Shown: positions 24,728-32,404 of the stretch, piece after piece | Layout: every line of letters starts with the position of its first letter | Numbering within the stretch: the first letter of the stretch is position 1 | NCBI GenBank assembly: GCA_016756725.1 | Contig: JAESII010000004.1 | Coordinates: forward strand, 372,001-436,000 | Source of the DNA: Synergistaceae bacterium | GTDB taxonomy: Bacteria; Synergistota; Synergistia; Synergistales; Aminithiophilaceae | Direction of reading: 5' to 3' | DNA length: 64,000 bases | Notes under the pieces: model-generated | The model's database searches: none | What the model was told of the DNA's origin: nothing | What the model saw: the letters and a program-made list of their open reading frames with translations, nothing else | Program-made: the position numbers and the translations under genes

Positions 24728-25205
24728 GGGCCCAGGCCTCTTTCATCCATCGGTAGGTCTCGACGAGCCCTTCGGGGAGGACCCTCGTCTGTCCCAGAAC
24801 GGGCATGAAGTTGGTGTCGCCGTTCCAGCGGGGGACGATGTGAAGATGAACGTGGTCGGCCACGCCGGCGCCGGCCACCTTGCCCAGATTGATCCCCATG
24901 TTGAAGCCCTGAGGAGAGACGGTTCTCTCCAGAACGGCCACGGCCCGGGAGGCAAGCCGGTGCATCTCGATGACTTCCTCCGCCGTCAGCGAGCCGAACT
25001 CGGCCGTGTGGCGATAGGGGACGACCATGAGATGACCGGGATTGTAGGGAAAGGCGTTGAGGATGACAAAGGCCCTCTCTCCTCGGGCAAGGATCAACCG
25101 CTCCCGGTCCCTCTCCTCTTTGGGAAAGTCACAGAAGATGCATCCCTCATGCTCTTTCGGTGCCGCGATGTAGGCCATGCGCCATGGGGCGAAAAGAGTA
25201 TCCAC
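24720..25205 (-). CDS. HIT-family nucleotide hydrolase/transferase
   Basis: This 161-residue histidine-triad protein has the motif HVHLHIVPRW near residue 125 and a zinc-type 'CIFC' near residue 23. It resembles the HIT family active on Ap4A or nucleotidyl substrates. GTG at 25205 is chosen because GGAGGTGATGTT precedes it; the longer frame would run through the parS site. It is the first gene of an operon with the YigZ-family gene. Confidence 0.87.
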   Translation of the reverse strand: MDTLFAPWRMAYIAAPKEHEGCIFCDFPKEERDRERLILARGERAFVILNAFPYNPGHLMVVPYRHTAEFGSLTAEEVIEMHRLASRAVAVLERTVSPQGFNMGINLGKVAGAGVADHVHLHIVPRWNGDTNFMPVLGQTRVLPEGLVETYRWMKEAWALE

Positions 25206-25231
25206 AACATCACCTCCGCTAAGGTCAGAAG

Positions 25232-25245
25232 GTTTCACGTGAAAC
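25232..25245. promoter_or_regulatory. parS centromere site
   Basis: GTTTCACGTGAAAC is a perfect 14-bp palindrome and matches the core of the conserved ParB-binding parS consensus. It is intergenic, just upstream of the HIT gene and 330 bp from the parB stop. Confidence 0.9.
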
Positions 25246-25310
25246 GGACACGGTGCGGACCGGTCCATCCTAACAGATGGCAAAAATCCCCTCGATAGGC
25301 CGACCGAAGG

Positions 25311-25360
25311 AAGCAGGGCCGATGAGGCCTTTCTCTAGAAAGGCCTCATCGGCCCTGCTT
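25311..25360. terminator. Terminator with perfect 24-bp inverted repeat
   Basis: Arms 25311-25334 and 25337-25360 are fully complementary. It overlaps the stop codon of the small membrane protein gene and ends the parAB-side transcript. Confidence 0.82.
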
Positions 25361-25564
25361 CCAGAAGACACGGAGCGATAGCCATCCCTGCCAAAGGGCG
25401 AAGAAGGCCCCCAGCAGATAGATGAGAAAGACCACGGCCGAGGGATAACCGGCCTGACGGGCCTTGTTCCCCAGGAAGACGGCAAGGAGGACAAAACCGA
25501 CGACAACCAGAGCGGCGCCGATGATGCGGCCAAAGGAAAGGAGATCATCTAATGCTCTTTTCAT
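25346..25564 (-). CDS. Small two-helix membrane protein (AtpI/AtpZ-like)
   Basis: This is a 72-residue protein with two hydrophobic helices (about residues 14-32 and 42-60). The layout, with Gly in helix 1 and an 'FALWQGW' after helix 2, resembles the AtpZ/AtpI accessory proteins of F1Fo ATP synthase, but no atp genes are adjacent. It follows parB closely on the same strand, behind GGAGTTATT. Function is uncertain. Confidence 0.6.
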   Translation of the reverse strand: MKRALDDLLSFGRIIGAALVVVGFVLLAVFLGNKARQAGYPSAVVFLIYLLGAFFALWQGWLSLRVFWKQGR

Positions 25565-25575
25565 AATAACTCCCC

Positions 25576-26430
25576 TTATTTCCCGGGAAATAATTCAGGG
25601 CCCCTTTGGTCGATGAGATCGAGAAGGGCCTGAACTTCCTCTTCGGCAAGGCCTCCGATGCGGAGAGAGCGGCGACGGCCTCTCCCCGTGACGGCAACGG
25701 TCAGCCCATAGCGCTCCTCCAGGCGCTCCCCCTGAGGAGGCAGCTGCCGGGGCCGCTTTGGCGGACGGCCCTGGACCTTCTCTTTCTGTACGGCGCGCTC
25801 CAGCTCCCTGACGGACCAGTGCCGGTCCCGGCAGAGGCGGGCCAGATGAAGGCGTTGGCCGTCGTCGTCGAGGCCCAGGAGGGCTCGCCCGTGACCTTCC
25901 GTCAGGTCACCCGAGGCCAGAAGGCTTCGGATCTCGGCGGGGAGTTGGAGGAGACGGAGCTTGTTCGTCACCGTCGTGCGGTTCCAGCCGAGGCGACGGG
26001 CGACTTCCTCCTGAGTGAGGCCGACGGATCCGATGAGGGACTGCAGGGCCTCGGCGATCTCAAGGGGCGTCAGGTCCTCACGCTGGAGATTTTCCACCAG
26101 GGCCACCTCAAGGAGCTGATCGTCGTCGACGTCGACGACACGGACCGGCACCGTCTCGAGGCCGGCCAGCTTCGCCGCCTGCCACCGCCTTTCGCCGGCG
26201 ACGATCTCATGGCCTCCCTCGACGACACGGACAAGAAGGGGCTCAAGAACGCCGTGCTGCCCCAGGGAGAGGGCGAGGCTCTCCAGGCTCTCGGGCGAGA
26301 ACTCCCTTCGGGGCTGACGGGGATTGGGCCTCAGCGACTCCAGAGGAAGCTCATCCGTCCGGGGCCTCTCCTCACGGATCGATCCCCCCGGCAGGAGGGC
26401 ACCGAGACCGCGGCCTAACGCCTTAGCCAT
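25576..26430 (-). CDS. parB: Chromosome partitioning protein ParB (Spo0J)
   Basis: This 284-residue ParB has the N-terminal CTPase/ParB box ('RPNPRQPRREF', 'LLVRVVEGGHEIVAGERRW'), the 'QREDLTPLEIAEAL' segment, and the KorB-type helix-turn-helix ('LTQEEVARRLGWNRTTVTNKLRLL'). ATG 26430 follows GGGAGGTGAG. It overlaps the parA 3' end by 16 bp. It loads on parS (see 25232) and organises origin segregation. The longer frame on this strand is an artefact reading through parA. Confidence 0.95.
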   Translation of the reverse strand: MAKALGRGLGALLPGGSIREERPRTDELPLESLRPNPRQPRREFSPESLESLALSLGQHGVLEPLLVRVVEGGHEIVAGERRWQAAKLAGLETVPVRVVDVDDDQLLEVALVENLQREDLTPLEIAEALQSLIGSVGLTQEEVARRLGWNRTTVTNKLRLLQLPAEIRSLLASGDLTEGHGRALLGLDDDGQRLHLARLCRDRHWSVRELERAVQKEKVQGRPPKRPRQLPPQGERLEERYGLTVAVTGRGRRRSLRIGGLAEEEVQALLDLIDQRGPELFPGK

Positions 26431-27182
26431 CGGTCGCTCACCTCCCGGGCGAGTTCCACGAAGGCTGCGGCGCCTGAGCAGGTGCCGTCGTAATAGGCGA
26501 TGGGCTTGCCGTAGCTGGGAGCCTCGGAAAGACGGACGTTGCGTGGGATGGCCGTCTCGAAGACGACCGATCCGAACTGGCGGCGCACTTCGTCGCCCAC
26601 CTCCCGGGAAAGGCGGGTCCTCTGGTCCTGCATGGTCAGGACCACCCCGGCCAGCTCCAGATCGGCATTGAGGTAGTTCTGGACCAGCTCGAGAGTCCTC
26701 ATGAGCTGCCCCACCCCTTCGAGGGCGAAATACTCGCACTGAATGGGGACCAGGAGCCTCGAGGCCGCGACGAAGGCGTTGAGAGTCAGCAGCCCCAGCG
26801 AAGGAGGACAGTCGATAAGGACCACATCCTGTTGCGCCGTCACACCAGCCAGCCCCCGACGAAGGCGGGTCTCGCGGCTCATCGCCCCGGCCAGCTCGAC
26901 CTCGGCTCCGGCCAGGTCCAGGGTGGCTGGAAGGAGAGAAACGCCCTCCCAGGGAGTCCGGATGAGGACCTCCTCCAGGGAGGCCTCTCCCAGAAGCAGG
27001 TCGTAGACACTGCGGGACAGGGCCGACCGGTCGACGCCCAGGCCGCTGGTGCTGTTGCCCTGGGGATCGAGATCGGCCAGGAGGACGGAATGGCCGGACC
27101 GCCCCAGCTCCGCGGCGAGATTGATGCAGCAGGTCGTCTTGCCCACGCCACCCTTCTGATTGGCTACGGCGACGATATTCAT
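26415..27182 (-). CDS. parA: Chromosome partitioning ATPase ParA (Soj)
   Basis: This 255-residue deviant Walker-type ATPase begins 'MNIVAVANQKGGVGKTTCCINLA', with the signature Lys in KGGVGKT, Walker A' 'LLADLDPQGN' and 'VVLIDCPPSLGLLTLNA'. ATG 27182 has GGAGGTGAAG. It acts with ParB to move origins apart and can regulate DnaA. It lies between rsmG and parB, the usual origin-proximal order. Confidence 0.95.
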   Translation of the reverse strand: MNIVAVANQKGGVGKTTCCINLAAELGRSGHSVLLADLDPQGNSTSGLGVDRSALSRSVYDLLLGEASLEEVLIRTPWEGVSLLPATLDLAGAEVELAGAMSRETRLRRGLAGVTAQQDVVLIDCPPSLGLLTLNAFVAASRLLVPIQCEYFALEGVGQLMRTLELVQNYLNADLELAGVVLTMQDQRTRLSREVGDEVRRQFGSVVFETAIPRNVRLSEAPSYGKPIAYYDGTCSGAAAFVELAREVSDRWLRR

Positions 27183-27186
27183 CCCT

Positions 27187-27894
27187 TCACCTCCACCAGG
27201 CTCTTTTTCCGGCCATGCCGGGCCGTCGCGGGTACCGGTCCGGCGTCGGCCCCTTCTTGATCCAGCGAACGACGGTCAGATCCCGGCCCGTCAGCCGATA
27301 GGGAAAGAGATCGGGCTCGCTCAGTCCCAGATCGCCCCAGCGCCCACCACAGGGAGCCAGCTCTTCGGCGACGGCCGGCCCCTTGAAGGTGAGGACGAGC
27401 CCGGCGGGACGGACGAGAGGGGAGAGGAGCTCGGCCACGACGTCGGCCGTGGCCACGGCCCGGGCCACGGCCACGGCGAAGGATTCCCGTTCCCTCCGGG
27501 CCAGGTCCTCGGAGCGGCTGCAGCGGACGGTGACGTTCGTCGCAGCCAGGGCGATCACGATCTCCTCCAGGGCGGCGCACTTCTTGGCCACGCTGTCGAC
27601 GAGGGTCACCTCAAGGTCCGGACGGGCGATGGCCCAGGCCAGGCCGGGTAGACCGCCGCCCGTTCCCACGTCGACGATCCGGCCCCTTTCGGGCAGAAGG
27701 GGAAGGGCGACGAGGGCGTCGAGGAGATGTTCCTGCCAGAGCGTCTCCTCATCGAGAGGCCCCGTGAGACGGGCTCTGGCATTAGCCTCGGCGAGCAGCC
27801 CGGCGTAGCATCTCAGGGAGACCTCATAGGGGGCCCTCTCTTCCGCCGACGGCGGGGCGAGGACGGGGCCCGGGGGACGATCGTGACGATCCAT
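27187..27894 (-). CDS. rsmG: 16S rRNA (guanine-527 N7) methyltransferase
   Basis: This 235-residue class-I SAM methyltransferase was formerly called GidB. Motif I 'GRIVDVGTGGGLPGLAWAI', 'LVDSVAKKCAALEEIV' and 'VAVARAVATADVVAELLSPLVRPAG' fit the family. The ATG at 27892-27894 has GGAGGTCGCC. It is four bases upstream of parA and reads leftward. rsmG-parA-parB clusters mark origin-proximal DNA in many bacteria. Confidence 0.93.
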   Translation of the reverse strand: MDRHDRPPGPVLAPPSAEERAPYEVSLRCYAGLLAEANARARLTGPLDEETLWQEHLLDALVALPLLPERGRIVDVGTGGGLPGLAWAIARPDLEVTLVDSVAKKCAALEEIVIALAATNVTVRCSRSEDLARRERESFAVAVARAVATADVVAELLSPLVRPAGLVLTFKGPAVAEELAPCGGRWGDLGLSEPDLFPYRLTGRDLTVVRWIKKGPTPDRYPRRPGMAGKRAWWR

Positions 27895-27948
27895 GGCGAC
27901 CTCCTTGATGTGGATCCCGATGATTGGGCTAAAATGGAGTTATCCTTT

Positions 27949-28716
27949 ATGGTACCAGAGATTGGGGGCCTGACGTTGCGCCTTTTCGAGGCCATTATCG
28001 ATGAAGTGGGGCGGCGGGAGGACAGCTCCGTCGAGAGCCTTCTCCTGGGCTGGCGGGGTGCCGCCGTTCTCCTTGAGGACGGACGGTTCGGTCTTGCCCG
28101 GGTGACCCTCTCGGAAGAGATGGCCCGTCCCAGCCCCAGAGATCCCACCGAGGAGCTTCTGCGGGCCACGGCCCGGGAGCTGACGCGCCTTTTGGTCTCT
28201 CCCTATCCTGCCGAATTTGCCCTCGCCAGCGCCGCCTCGGAGGCCCTCCTGCCGCCGCCCGAGGGCCTTCCCGCCGAGATCCTCCGCTCCCTCATCCGCG
28301 GCGATCGGGCCTCCGTCGTCGGCTACGACCCCGATCTGGTCCTGCTCTTCCGCAGCTGGCGCTGGGAGCTGGCCATCTTCGACGACATCCGCCGCGCCCC
28401 CGACGTCTATCCCTCGTGGACGGAAAACCACCTTCTCCAGGGAGCTCCCTGGGTCTTCCTCTCCTCCGACGCCCTCAGGGACCGGCGGATCCTCTCCCTG
28501 GCCCCCCATTTCCGGCAGAGCCAGGGCACGGTCCTCGTCGGACCGGGACTGCCCTGGGTCCCCCGTCTCTACCGGGAACTGGCCATCTCTCACCTGCTCT
28601 CTCCTGTCGTCGTCGGCGACCCCCGGTCGGTCCTGCCTTTCTTGGCCGCCGGCGGCAGTCTCTGGGAATCACCCGATCTGGAATGGCAGCTCTGCCCCGT
28701 GACGGAACCTTTCTGA
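27949..28716 (+). CDS. DUF364/DUF4213-like putative heavy-metal chelation protein
   Basis: This 255-residue protein has an N-terminal DUF4213-like half ('ETVESLLLGWRG'-type region, here 'SVESLLLGWRGAAV') and a Rossmann-like C-terminal half ('ASVVGYDPDLVLLF', 'ILSLAPHFRQSQGTVLVGPGL'). ATG 27949 is preferred as GGAG lies nine bases before it; 27934 is possible. The family is named for proposed metal chelation. It is divergent from rsmG and starts the rightward transcripts of the origin region. Confidence 0.7.
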   Translation: MVPEIGGLTLRLFEAIIDEVGRREDSSVESLLLGWRGAAVLLEDGRFGLARVTLSEEMARPSPRDPTEELLRATARELTRLLVSPYPAEFALASAASEALLPPPEGLPAEILRSLIRGDRASVVGYDPDLVLLFRSWRWELAIFDDIRRAPDVYPSWTENHLLQGAPWVFLSSDALRDRRILSLAPHFRQSQGTVLVGPGLPWVPRLYRELAISHLLSPVVVGDPRSVLPFLAAGGSLWESPDLEWQLCPVTEPF

Positions 28717-28729
28717 GGGAGGGATTCAC

Positions 28730-29173
28730 GTGAAAAGACTCGCAAGAAACGACGACTGGCTGGCCTTCCGCCTCGACGACGGCGTCGACTTCTTCCCTGC
28801 CGTCAAGGCCATCCTCGTCGCCGAAGACGTGACGACGGCCGTTCTCGTCGCCGCGGCGGGCATGATGAAAGACGTGACAATCGGATGGAACAGGGGAGAC
28901 CAGTACCTGCGCCGCACCGTCGAAGAGCCCCTGGAGATCCTGGGTCTGTCGGGCACGGTGAGCCGCAAGCCTAACGGCGACCCCTTCTTCCATGCCCACG
29001 GGACCTTCGGCGACAGCCTTCACAGGGCCTGGGGAGGCCATCTCTTCCGGGGAACGGTCAAGGAGACCTGCGAGCTCGTCTTCGCCCTGCCCCAGGCCAT
29101 GACCTTCTACCGCATGCCCCTCGCCCCCGACGAGCTGCCCCGGTTCTGTCCCGAGGGGAAGGAACGCTCCTGA
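28730..29173 (+). CDS. PPC-domain (DUF296) DNA-binding-like protein
   Basis: This 147-residue single PPC domain has 'FRLDDGVDFFPAVKAILVAEDVTTA' at the start and 'PFFHAHGTFGD' with metal-ligand-like histidines in the middle. Bacterial PPC proteins are trimeric, and the family also forms part of plant AT-hook proteins. The GTG start at 28730 lies inside TTCACGTGAA, the parS-like core. It is probably co-transcribed with its neighbours on either side. Confidence 0.82.
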   Translation: MKRLARNDDWLAFRLDDGVDFFPAVKAILVAEDVTTAVLVAAAGMMKDVTIGWNRGDQYLRRTVEEPLEILGLSGTVSRKPNGDPFFHAHGTFGDSLHRAWGGHLFRGTVKETCELVFALPQAMTFYRMPLAPDELPRFCPEGKERS

Positions 29174-29964
29174 CCCCTTCCGCCGCGACGCTCCGTCCTT
29201 TCGCCGCAGCTTTGGCCCTGTCGGCTTTTCTGGCCCTCGCCGCTTCGGGAGCCTGCGCCGTCCGGGGGACGGTGACGGAGGTCTTCGACGGCGACACCGT
29301 CGTCGTCACCCTCGATGGAGGCGGGACGGAGACGGTCCGCTACCTGCTCATCGACACGCCCGAACTGCATCACCCCCTCCGGGGCGAAGAGGAGCTCGGC
29401 GCCGAGGCGGCACGGCTCAACGCCTCTCTCGTCCTGGGACGGGCGGTGCGCCTCGAAAGGGACGTCGCCGAAAGGGACCGCTACGGCCGCCTTCTGGCCC
29501 ATCCCTGGCTTTCCGACGGCGACGGGGAACTCCTTGTCAGTGCCCTCCTCGTCGAGGCCGGGCTGGCCCTGCCTCTGGTCATTCCGCCCAACGGAAGCCG
29601 CCTCGACCGGATCGACACCGCCGTCGCCTCGGCCCGGGAGGCCCGAAGGGGGCTCTGGGGCCTGGCCTGGAACCGGACCTTCACGGCCGATCAGGTCTGG
29701 GCCTTCCTACCCCGCCTGAAGGGCCGCTTCCTCCGCCTTGCCGTCGACGTCGACAGGGTCACCCGAACGCCGACGCGGTGGGTCATTGCCGACCGGGGAA
29801 AGAGGCTGAGCCTGGCCTTTCATCTCTCCCAGGAGAAGCGCTTCCCCGACCCCAGGACTTGGCAGGGCAGGCGTCTGGAGGTCATCGGCAAGGTCGAGGC
29901 GGGCTACCGGGGCCTCGAGGTCTTTCTGGCCCACCCCGGGCAGATTCTGTCCCTCTCCCCCTGA
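29170..29964 (+). CDS. Secreted thermonuclease-like (SNase fold) protein
   Basis: This is a protein of about 264 residues with a cleavable signal peptide (hydrophobic 'AAALALSAFLALAASGACA') followed by an SNase domain: 'VTEVFDGDTVVVTL', 'RYLLIDTPELHHP', 'VRLERDVAERDRYGRLLA', with the catalytic Asp/Arg/Glu set visible. A C-terminal OB-like segment follows. TTG 29212 would cut into the signal. CTG 29170, overlapping the previous stop as CTGA and five to six bases after AAGGAA, restores it and is preferred. It is probably exported and cleaves nucleic acid for nutrient use. Confidence 0.8.
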   Translation: MTPSAATLRPFAAALALSAFLALAASGACAVRGTVTEVFDGDTVVVTLDGGGTETVRYLLIDTPELHHPLRGEEELGAEAARLNASLVLGRAVRLERDVAERDRYGRLLAHPWLSDGDGELLVSALLVEAGLALPLVIPPNGSRLDRIDTAVASAREARRGLWGLAWNRTFTADQVWAFLPRLKGRFLRLAVDVDRVTRTPTRWVIADRGKRLSLAFHLSQEKRFPDPRTWQGRRLEVIGKVEAGYRGLEVFLAHPGQILSLSP

Positions 29965-29978
29965 CCCTTTTTCGCCCA

Positions 29979-30072
29979 TCATCCACGGCTCTCCACAGGA
30001 TCATCCACCTTTTATCCACGGCTTTATCCACATATCCACAGCCTTCACGAGTCCATGAAAAAACTATCCACA
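29979..30072 (+). other. DnaA-box cluster, candidate chromosomal origin (oriC)
   Basis: Seven DnaA-box-like nonamers lie in one orientation at 29979, 29989, 30001, 30012, 30024, 30032 and 30064. The one at 30024 is a perfect TTATCCACA; those at 30012, 30032 and 30064 differ at one base. Spacing of the first five is 10-12 bp, one helical turn. The site is 2.1 kb from rsmG-parA-parB and 4.7 kb from parS, and flanking genes point away on the left and right. No long AT-rich unwinding element is obvious, and dnaA is not in the window. Confidence 0.75.
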
Positions 30073-30098
30073 AGAGAACTCTTTTGGGAGGTGTCGTC

Positions 30099-30371
30099 AT
30101 GGGAAGAATCGACAACCCCCGGAACGAGGCGGACCGGGACCGGGAAGGTATCGCCCCCGCCGGGGAGGTGCTCCGCTACAGCGCCGGCAACTTCTACAGC
30201 AACGGCAAGCCCACGGGGGCCGTCGTGGGCCGCCAGCCCTTCGGCGGAGCCCGCCATTCGGGAACGAACGACAAGGCCGGCTGTCAGGGCAGCCTCATGG
30301 GCTGGCTCAGTCCGAGAATCATCAAGGAGAACACCGTCCCCGCCAGACAGTGGAGACGTCCCTTCATGGGC
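30099..30371 (+). pseudogene. Remnant of L-glutamate gamma-semialdehyde dehydrogenase (pruA), C-terminus only
   Basis: The frame from ATG 30099 (SD GGGAGGTG) carries about 90 residues that match the C-terminal end of delta-1-pyrroline-5-carboxylate dehydrogenase: 'EVLRYSAGNFYSNGKPTG', 'GRQPFGGARHSGTNDKAGC' and 'LSPRIIKENTVPAR'. The catalytic Cys/Glu domain and about 450 upstream residues are absent. The frame runs on into the larC 3' region to 30458. The last part is well preserved, so the deletion is recent or the peptide is kept for another reason. The ribosome site in front of it is strong. Confidence 0.75.
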
Positions 30372-30378
30372 CGAGATC

Positions 30379-31500
30379 TCACCGCCTCAGGGGAAGACGG
30401 CGGACGTCCTCGTCCTCGGGCTTTTCCTTCACCGCGTCGCCGATGCGGGAGATCTTGACCCGCAACGGGTAGGGCTTGCCGTCGACGACGGCCGTCCGGA
30501 CCTCGAAACGGCGGTCCGCCTGATCCTTCCGGACCGGCCAGGAGCGGACACCCAGGGTGGGCGTCTCCTCGAGGAGATAGGCCTTGACGGCCTCGACCTG
30601 GTCAGGCCGGGCCAGAACACGGATCAGGAAGAGGGGGCGCCCCTTCTTCCCCAGGGCCTGGACGAGATGGGTTTCGAGGCTCAGCTTCTGCAGTTCCTCA
30701 AGGAAGCGGCTCATTTCCTCGCCCGTGGCGTCGTCGATGCTCGCCTCGACAAGGCTGTCCTCTTCCAGGGACCCCCCTTTGACGCGGGTGGCCCGTAGGA
30801 GAGGGACCGTCGGAAGGGCCTTCGTCCCCGCCCCGTAACCGACGGCCTGGGGAACGAAGGAGGGGAGATGATCGACGAAACGGGCGGCGACGGCCAGGAC
30901 GGCCGTGGCCGTCGCCGTCGTCAGCTCCCCTTGGACGGGCCCCCCCTGGAGGGGAACGGCCCGGCGCCGGGCGATTTCGACGACGACCGGCGAGGGGACG
31001 ACGACAAGCCCCCGGGTGGTGACGACAGTGCCGCTCCCCGTGGCGATGGGCGTGGCGAGAGCCCCGGCCTCGCCCATCTGCTCGAGGAGGTGAAAGAAGC
31101 CCAGGGCCTCCGCGACGGGGAGGAAGGCCCCGTCGGGCAGGTCAAGGGATTCCGCCGTCGTCCCCTGGAGGGAGGCCTCGGCGTCGAGCAGGAGATCAAG
31201 GGCCTCCCGGGCCCGTTCCGCCGTCGCCCGGGACGCGCCGAGCCAGGAGGCCGTCTCCTCCAGAAGAGGGACGATGTCCCGGCCCCGCCGGGGAGCCGCC
31301 TCGCGGCAGCCGAGGTGAAGGCGCGTGGCGCCGACGGCGCCGACGGTCACCTTTTCGGAACGCAGGGTGACCTCCTCGACGGCGCAGCCCCGAAAGCGCA
31401 GCAGGGGAGACAGGGCGTCGGCGGGGGCGCCCAGATCGATCAGGGCCGCCAGAAGCATCGCTCCGTCGGCACCGGCAAGGTGGGGTTCGAAAAAGATCAG
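30379..31500 (-). CDS. larC: LarC-like nickel-pincer cofactor protein
   Basis: This is a 373-residue protein whose body matches LarC, which inserts nickel into the lactate-racemase-type pincer cofactor using CTP ('GTVVTTRGLVVVPSPVVVEI', 'AVGYGAGTKALP', 'LEEDSLVEASIDDATGEEM'). The start is taken as CTG 31500 (CTGA overlap with larE; AGGAGG eight bases upstream), giving 'MIFFEPHLAGADGAMLLAALIDLG'. Canonical LarC starts with 'FDCFSGISGDM', so the conserved Cys and GD are missing here. The annotated ATG at 31458 would drop 14 residues. No larB or larA is in the window. Confidence 0.8.
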   Translation of the reverse strand: MIFFEPHLAGADGAMLLAALIDLGAPADALSPLLRFRGCAVEEVTLRSEKVTVGAVGATRLHLGCREAAPRRGRDIVPLLEETASWLGASRATAERAREALDLLLDAEASLQGTTAESLDLPDGAFLPVAEALGFFHLLEQMGEAGALATPIATGSGTVVTTRGLVVVPSPVVVEIARRRAVPLQGGPVQGELTTATATAVLAVAARFVDHLPSFVPQAVGYGAGTKALPTVPLLRATRVKGGSLEEDSLVEASIDDATGEEMSRFLEELQKLSLETHLVQALGKKGRPLFLIRVLARPDQVEAVKAYLLEETPTLGVRSWPVRKDQADRRFEVRTAVVDGKPYPLRVKISRIGDAVKEKPEDEDVRRLPLRR

Positions 31501-32321
31501 CTTCCTCTCCTCCTTTCATCCTTCAGGAGCCTGTTGAGGCTTCCCGAAAAAAGGCCCTCCATATCGGCGGTCACGAAGGCGAACCCGGCTTCCCGAAGGG
31601 CTCCGACGACGGCCTCCCGATGCGCCAGGAGGCGCTCGGGATCCTCGGCGGAGATGACGGCCGTCCGGCAGGGAAAGTGGCGGACCCGAAGGGGGCCCAG
31701 GCCCGCGGCGGCCAGGAAGGCCTCGGCTGTGGCCACCCGGGCCACCCTCTTTGGCGTCAGGGAAAAACCAGGGGGAAAACGGCTGGCGAGACAGGGCTGA
31801 GAGGGCCGGTCCCAGCTGGGAAGGCCGAGGCGGAACGACAGCTCCCGGACGTCGGCCTTGGCGAGTCCTGCGGCGATGAGAGGGTGCCTCACGCCGTCCT
31901 CGTCGGCAGCCCTCAGGCCGGGGCGGTAATCGTCGAGATCGGAGACGTTCATGCCGTCCAGAAGCACCGTCATCCCCCTGGAGCGGGCCCAGGTCCGGAC
32001 GAGGTCCTGACGGGCCTTCCGGCAGAGATAGCAGCGATCGGGCCCGTTGGCGGCGAATCCGGGCAGGGAAAGCTCGTCCAGCTCCAGCTCGACCTGCTCC
32101 AGCCCGACCCGGGCGGCGAAGGACCGGGCCGCCTCGACTTCCTCCGGGGGGGAGAGGGGCGAGAGGACGGTCAAAGCCAAGGCCTTTTGACCGATGACAC
32201 GCCGGGCCAGATATGCTACAAGGGAGCTGTCGGTCCCGCCGGAGAACAGGACGACGCCATGGTCCAGCGCCTCCAGGACCTCCTCGAGCCTGCGGGCCTT
32301 GTCTTCCAGGGCATCCGTCAT
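31497..32321 (-). CDS. larE: LarE-like ATP-dependent sacrificial sulfur transferase
   Basis: This 274-residue PP-loop (adenine nucleotide alpha hydrolase) enzyme has 'GVVLFSGGTDSSLVAYL' at residue 20-35, 'YLCRKARQDLV', and the motif 'QPCLASRFPPG' with the Cys that is the sulfur source in the lactobacillal enzyme. It thiolates the pincer precursor made by LarB. ATG 32321 has GGAGGAGGAGAC upstream. It is the first gene of a larE-larC operon, divergent from the TamB-like gene. Confidence 0.87.
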   Translation of the reverse strand: MTDALEDKARRLEEVLEALDHGVVLFSGGTDSSLVAYLARRVIGQKALALTVLSPLSPPEEVEAARSFAARVGLEQVELELDELSLPGFAANGPDRCYLCRKARQDLVRTWARSRGMTVLLDGMNVSDLDDYRPGLRAADEDGVRHPLIAAGLAKADVRELSFRLGLPSWDRPSQPCLASRFPPGFSLTPKRVARVATAEAFLAAAGLGPLRVRHFPCRTAVISAEDPERLLAHREAVVGALREAGFAFVTADMEGLFSGSLNRLLKDERRRGS

Positions 32322-32404
32322 GTCTCCTCCTCCTTCTGCGAAAACCACGCCTTCAAAGTGATGGTATCACGCGACCGAAACGTCAGAGACAGGGGGACAG
32401 GTCC

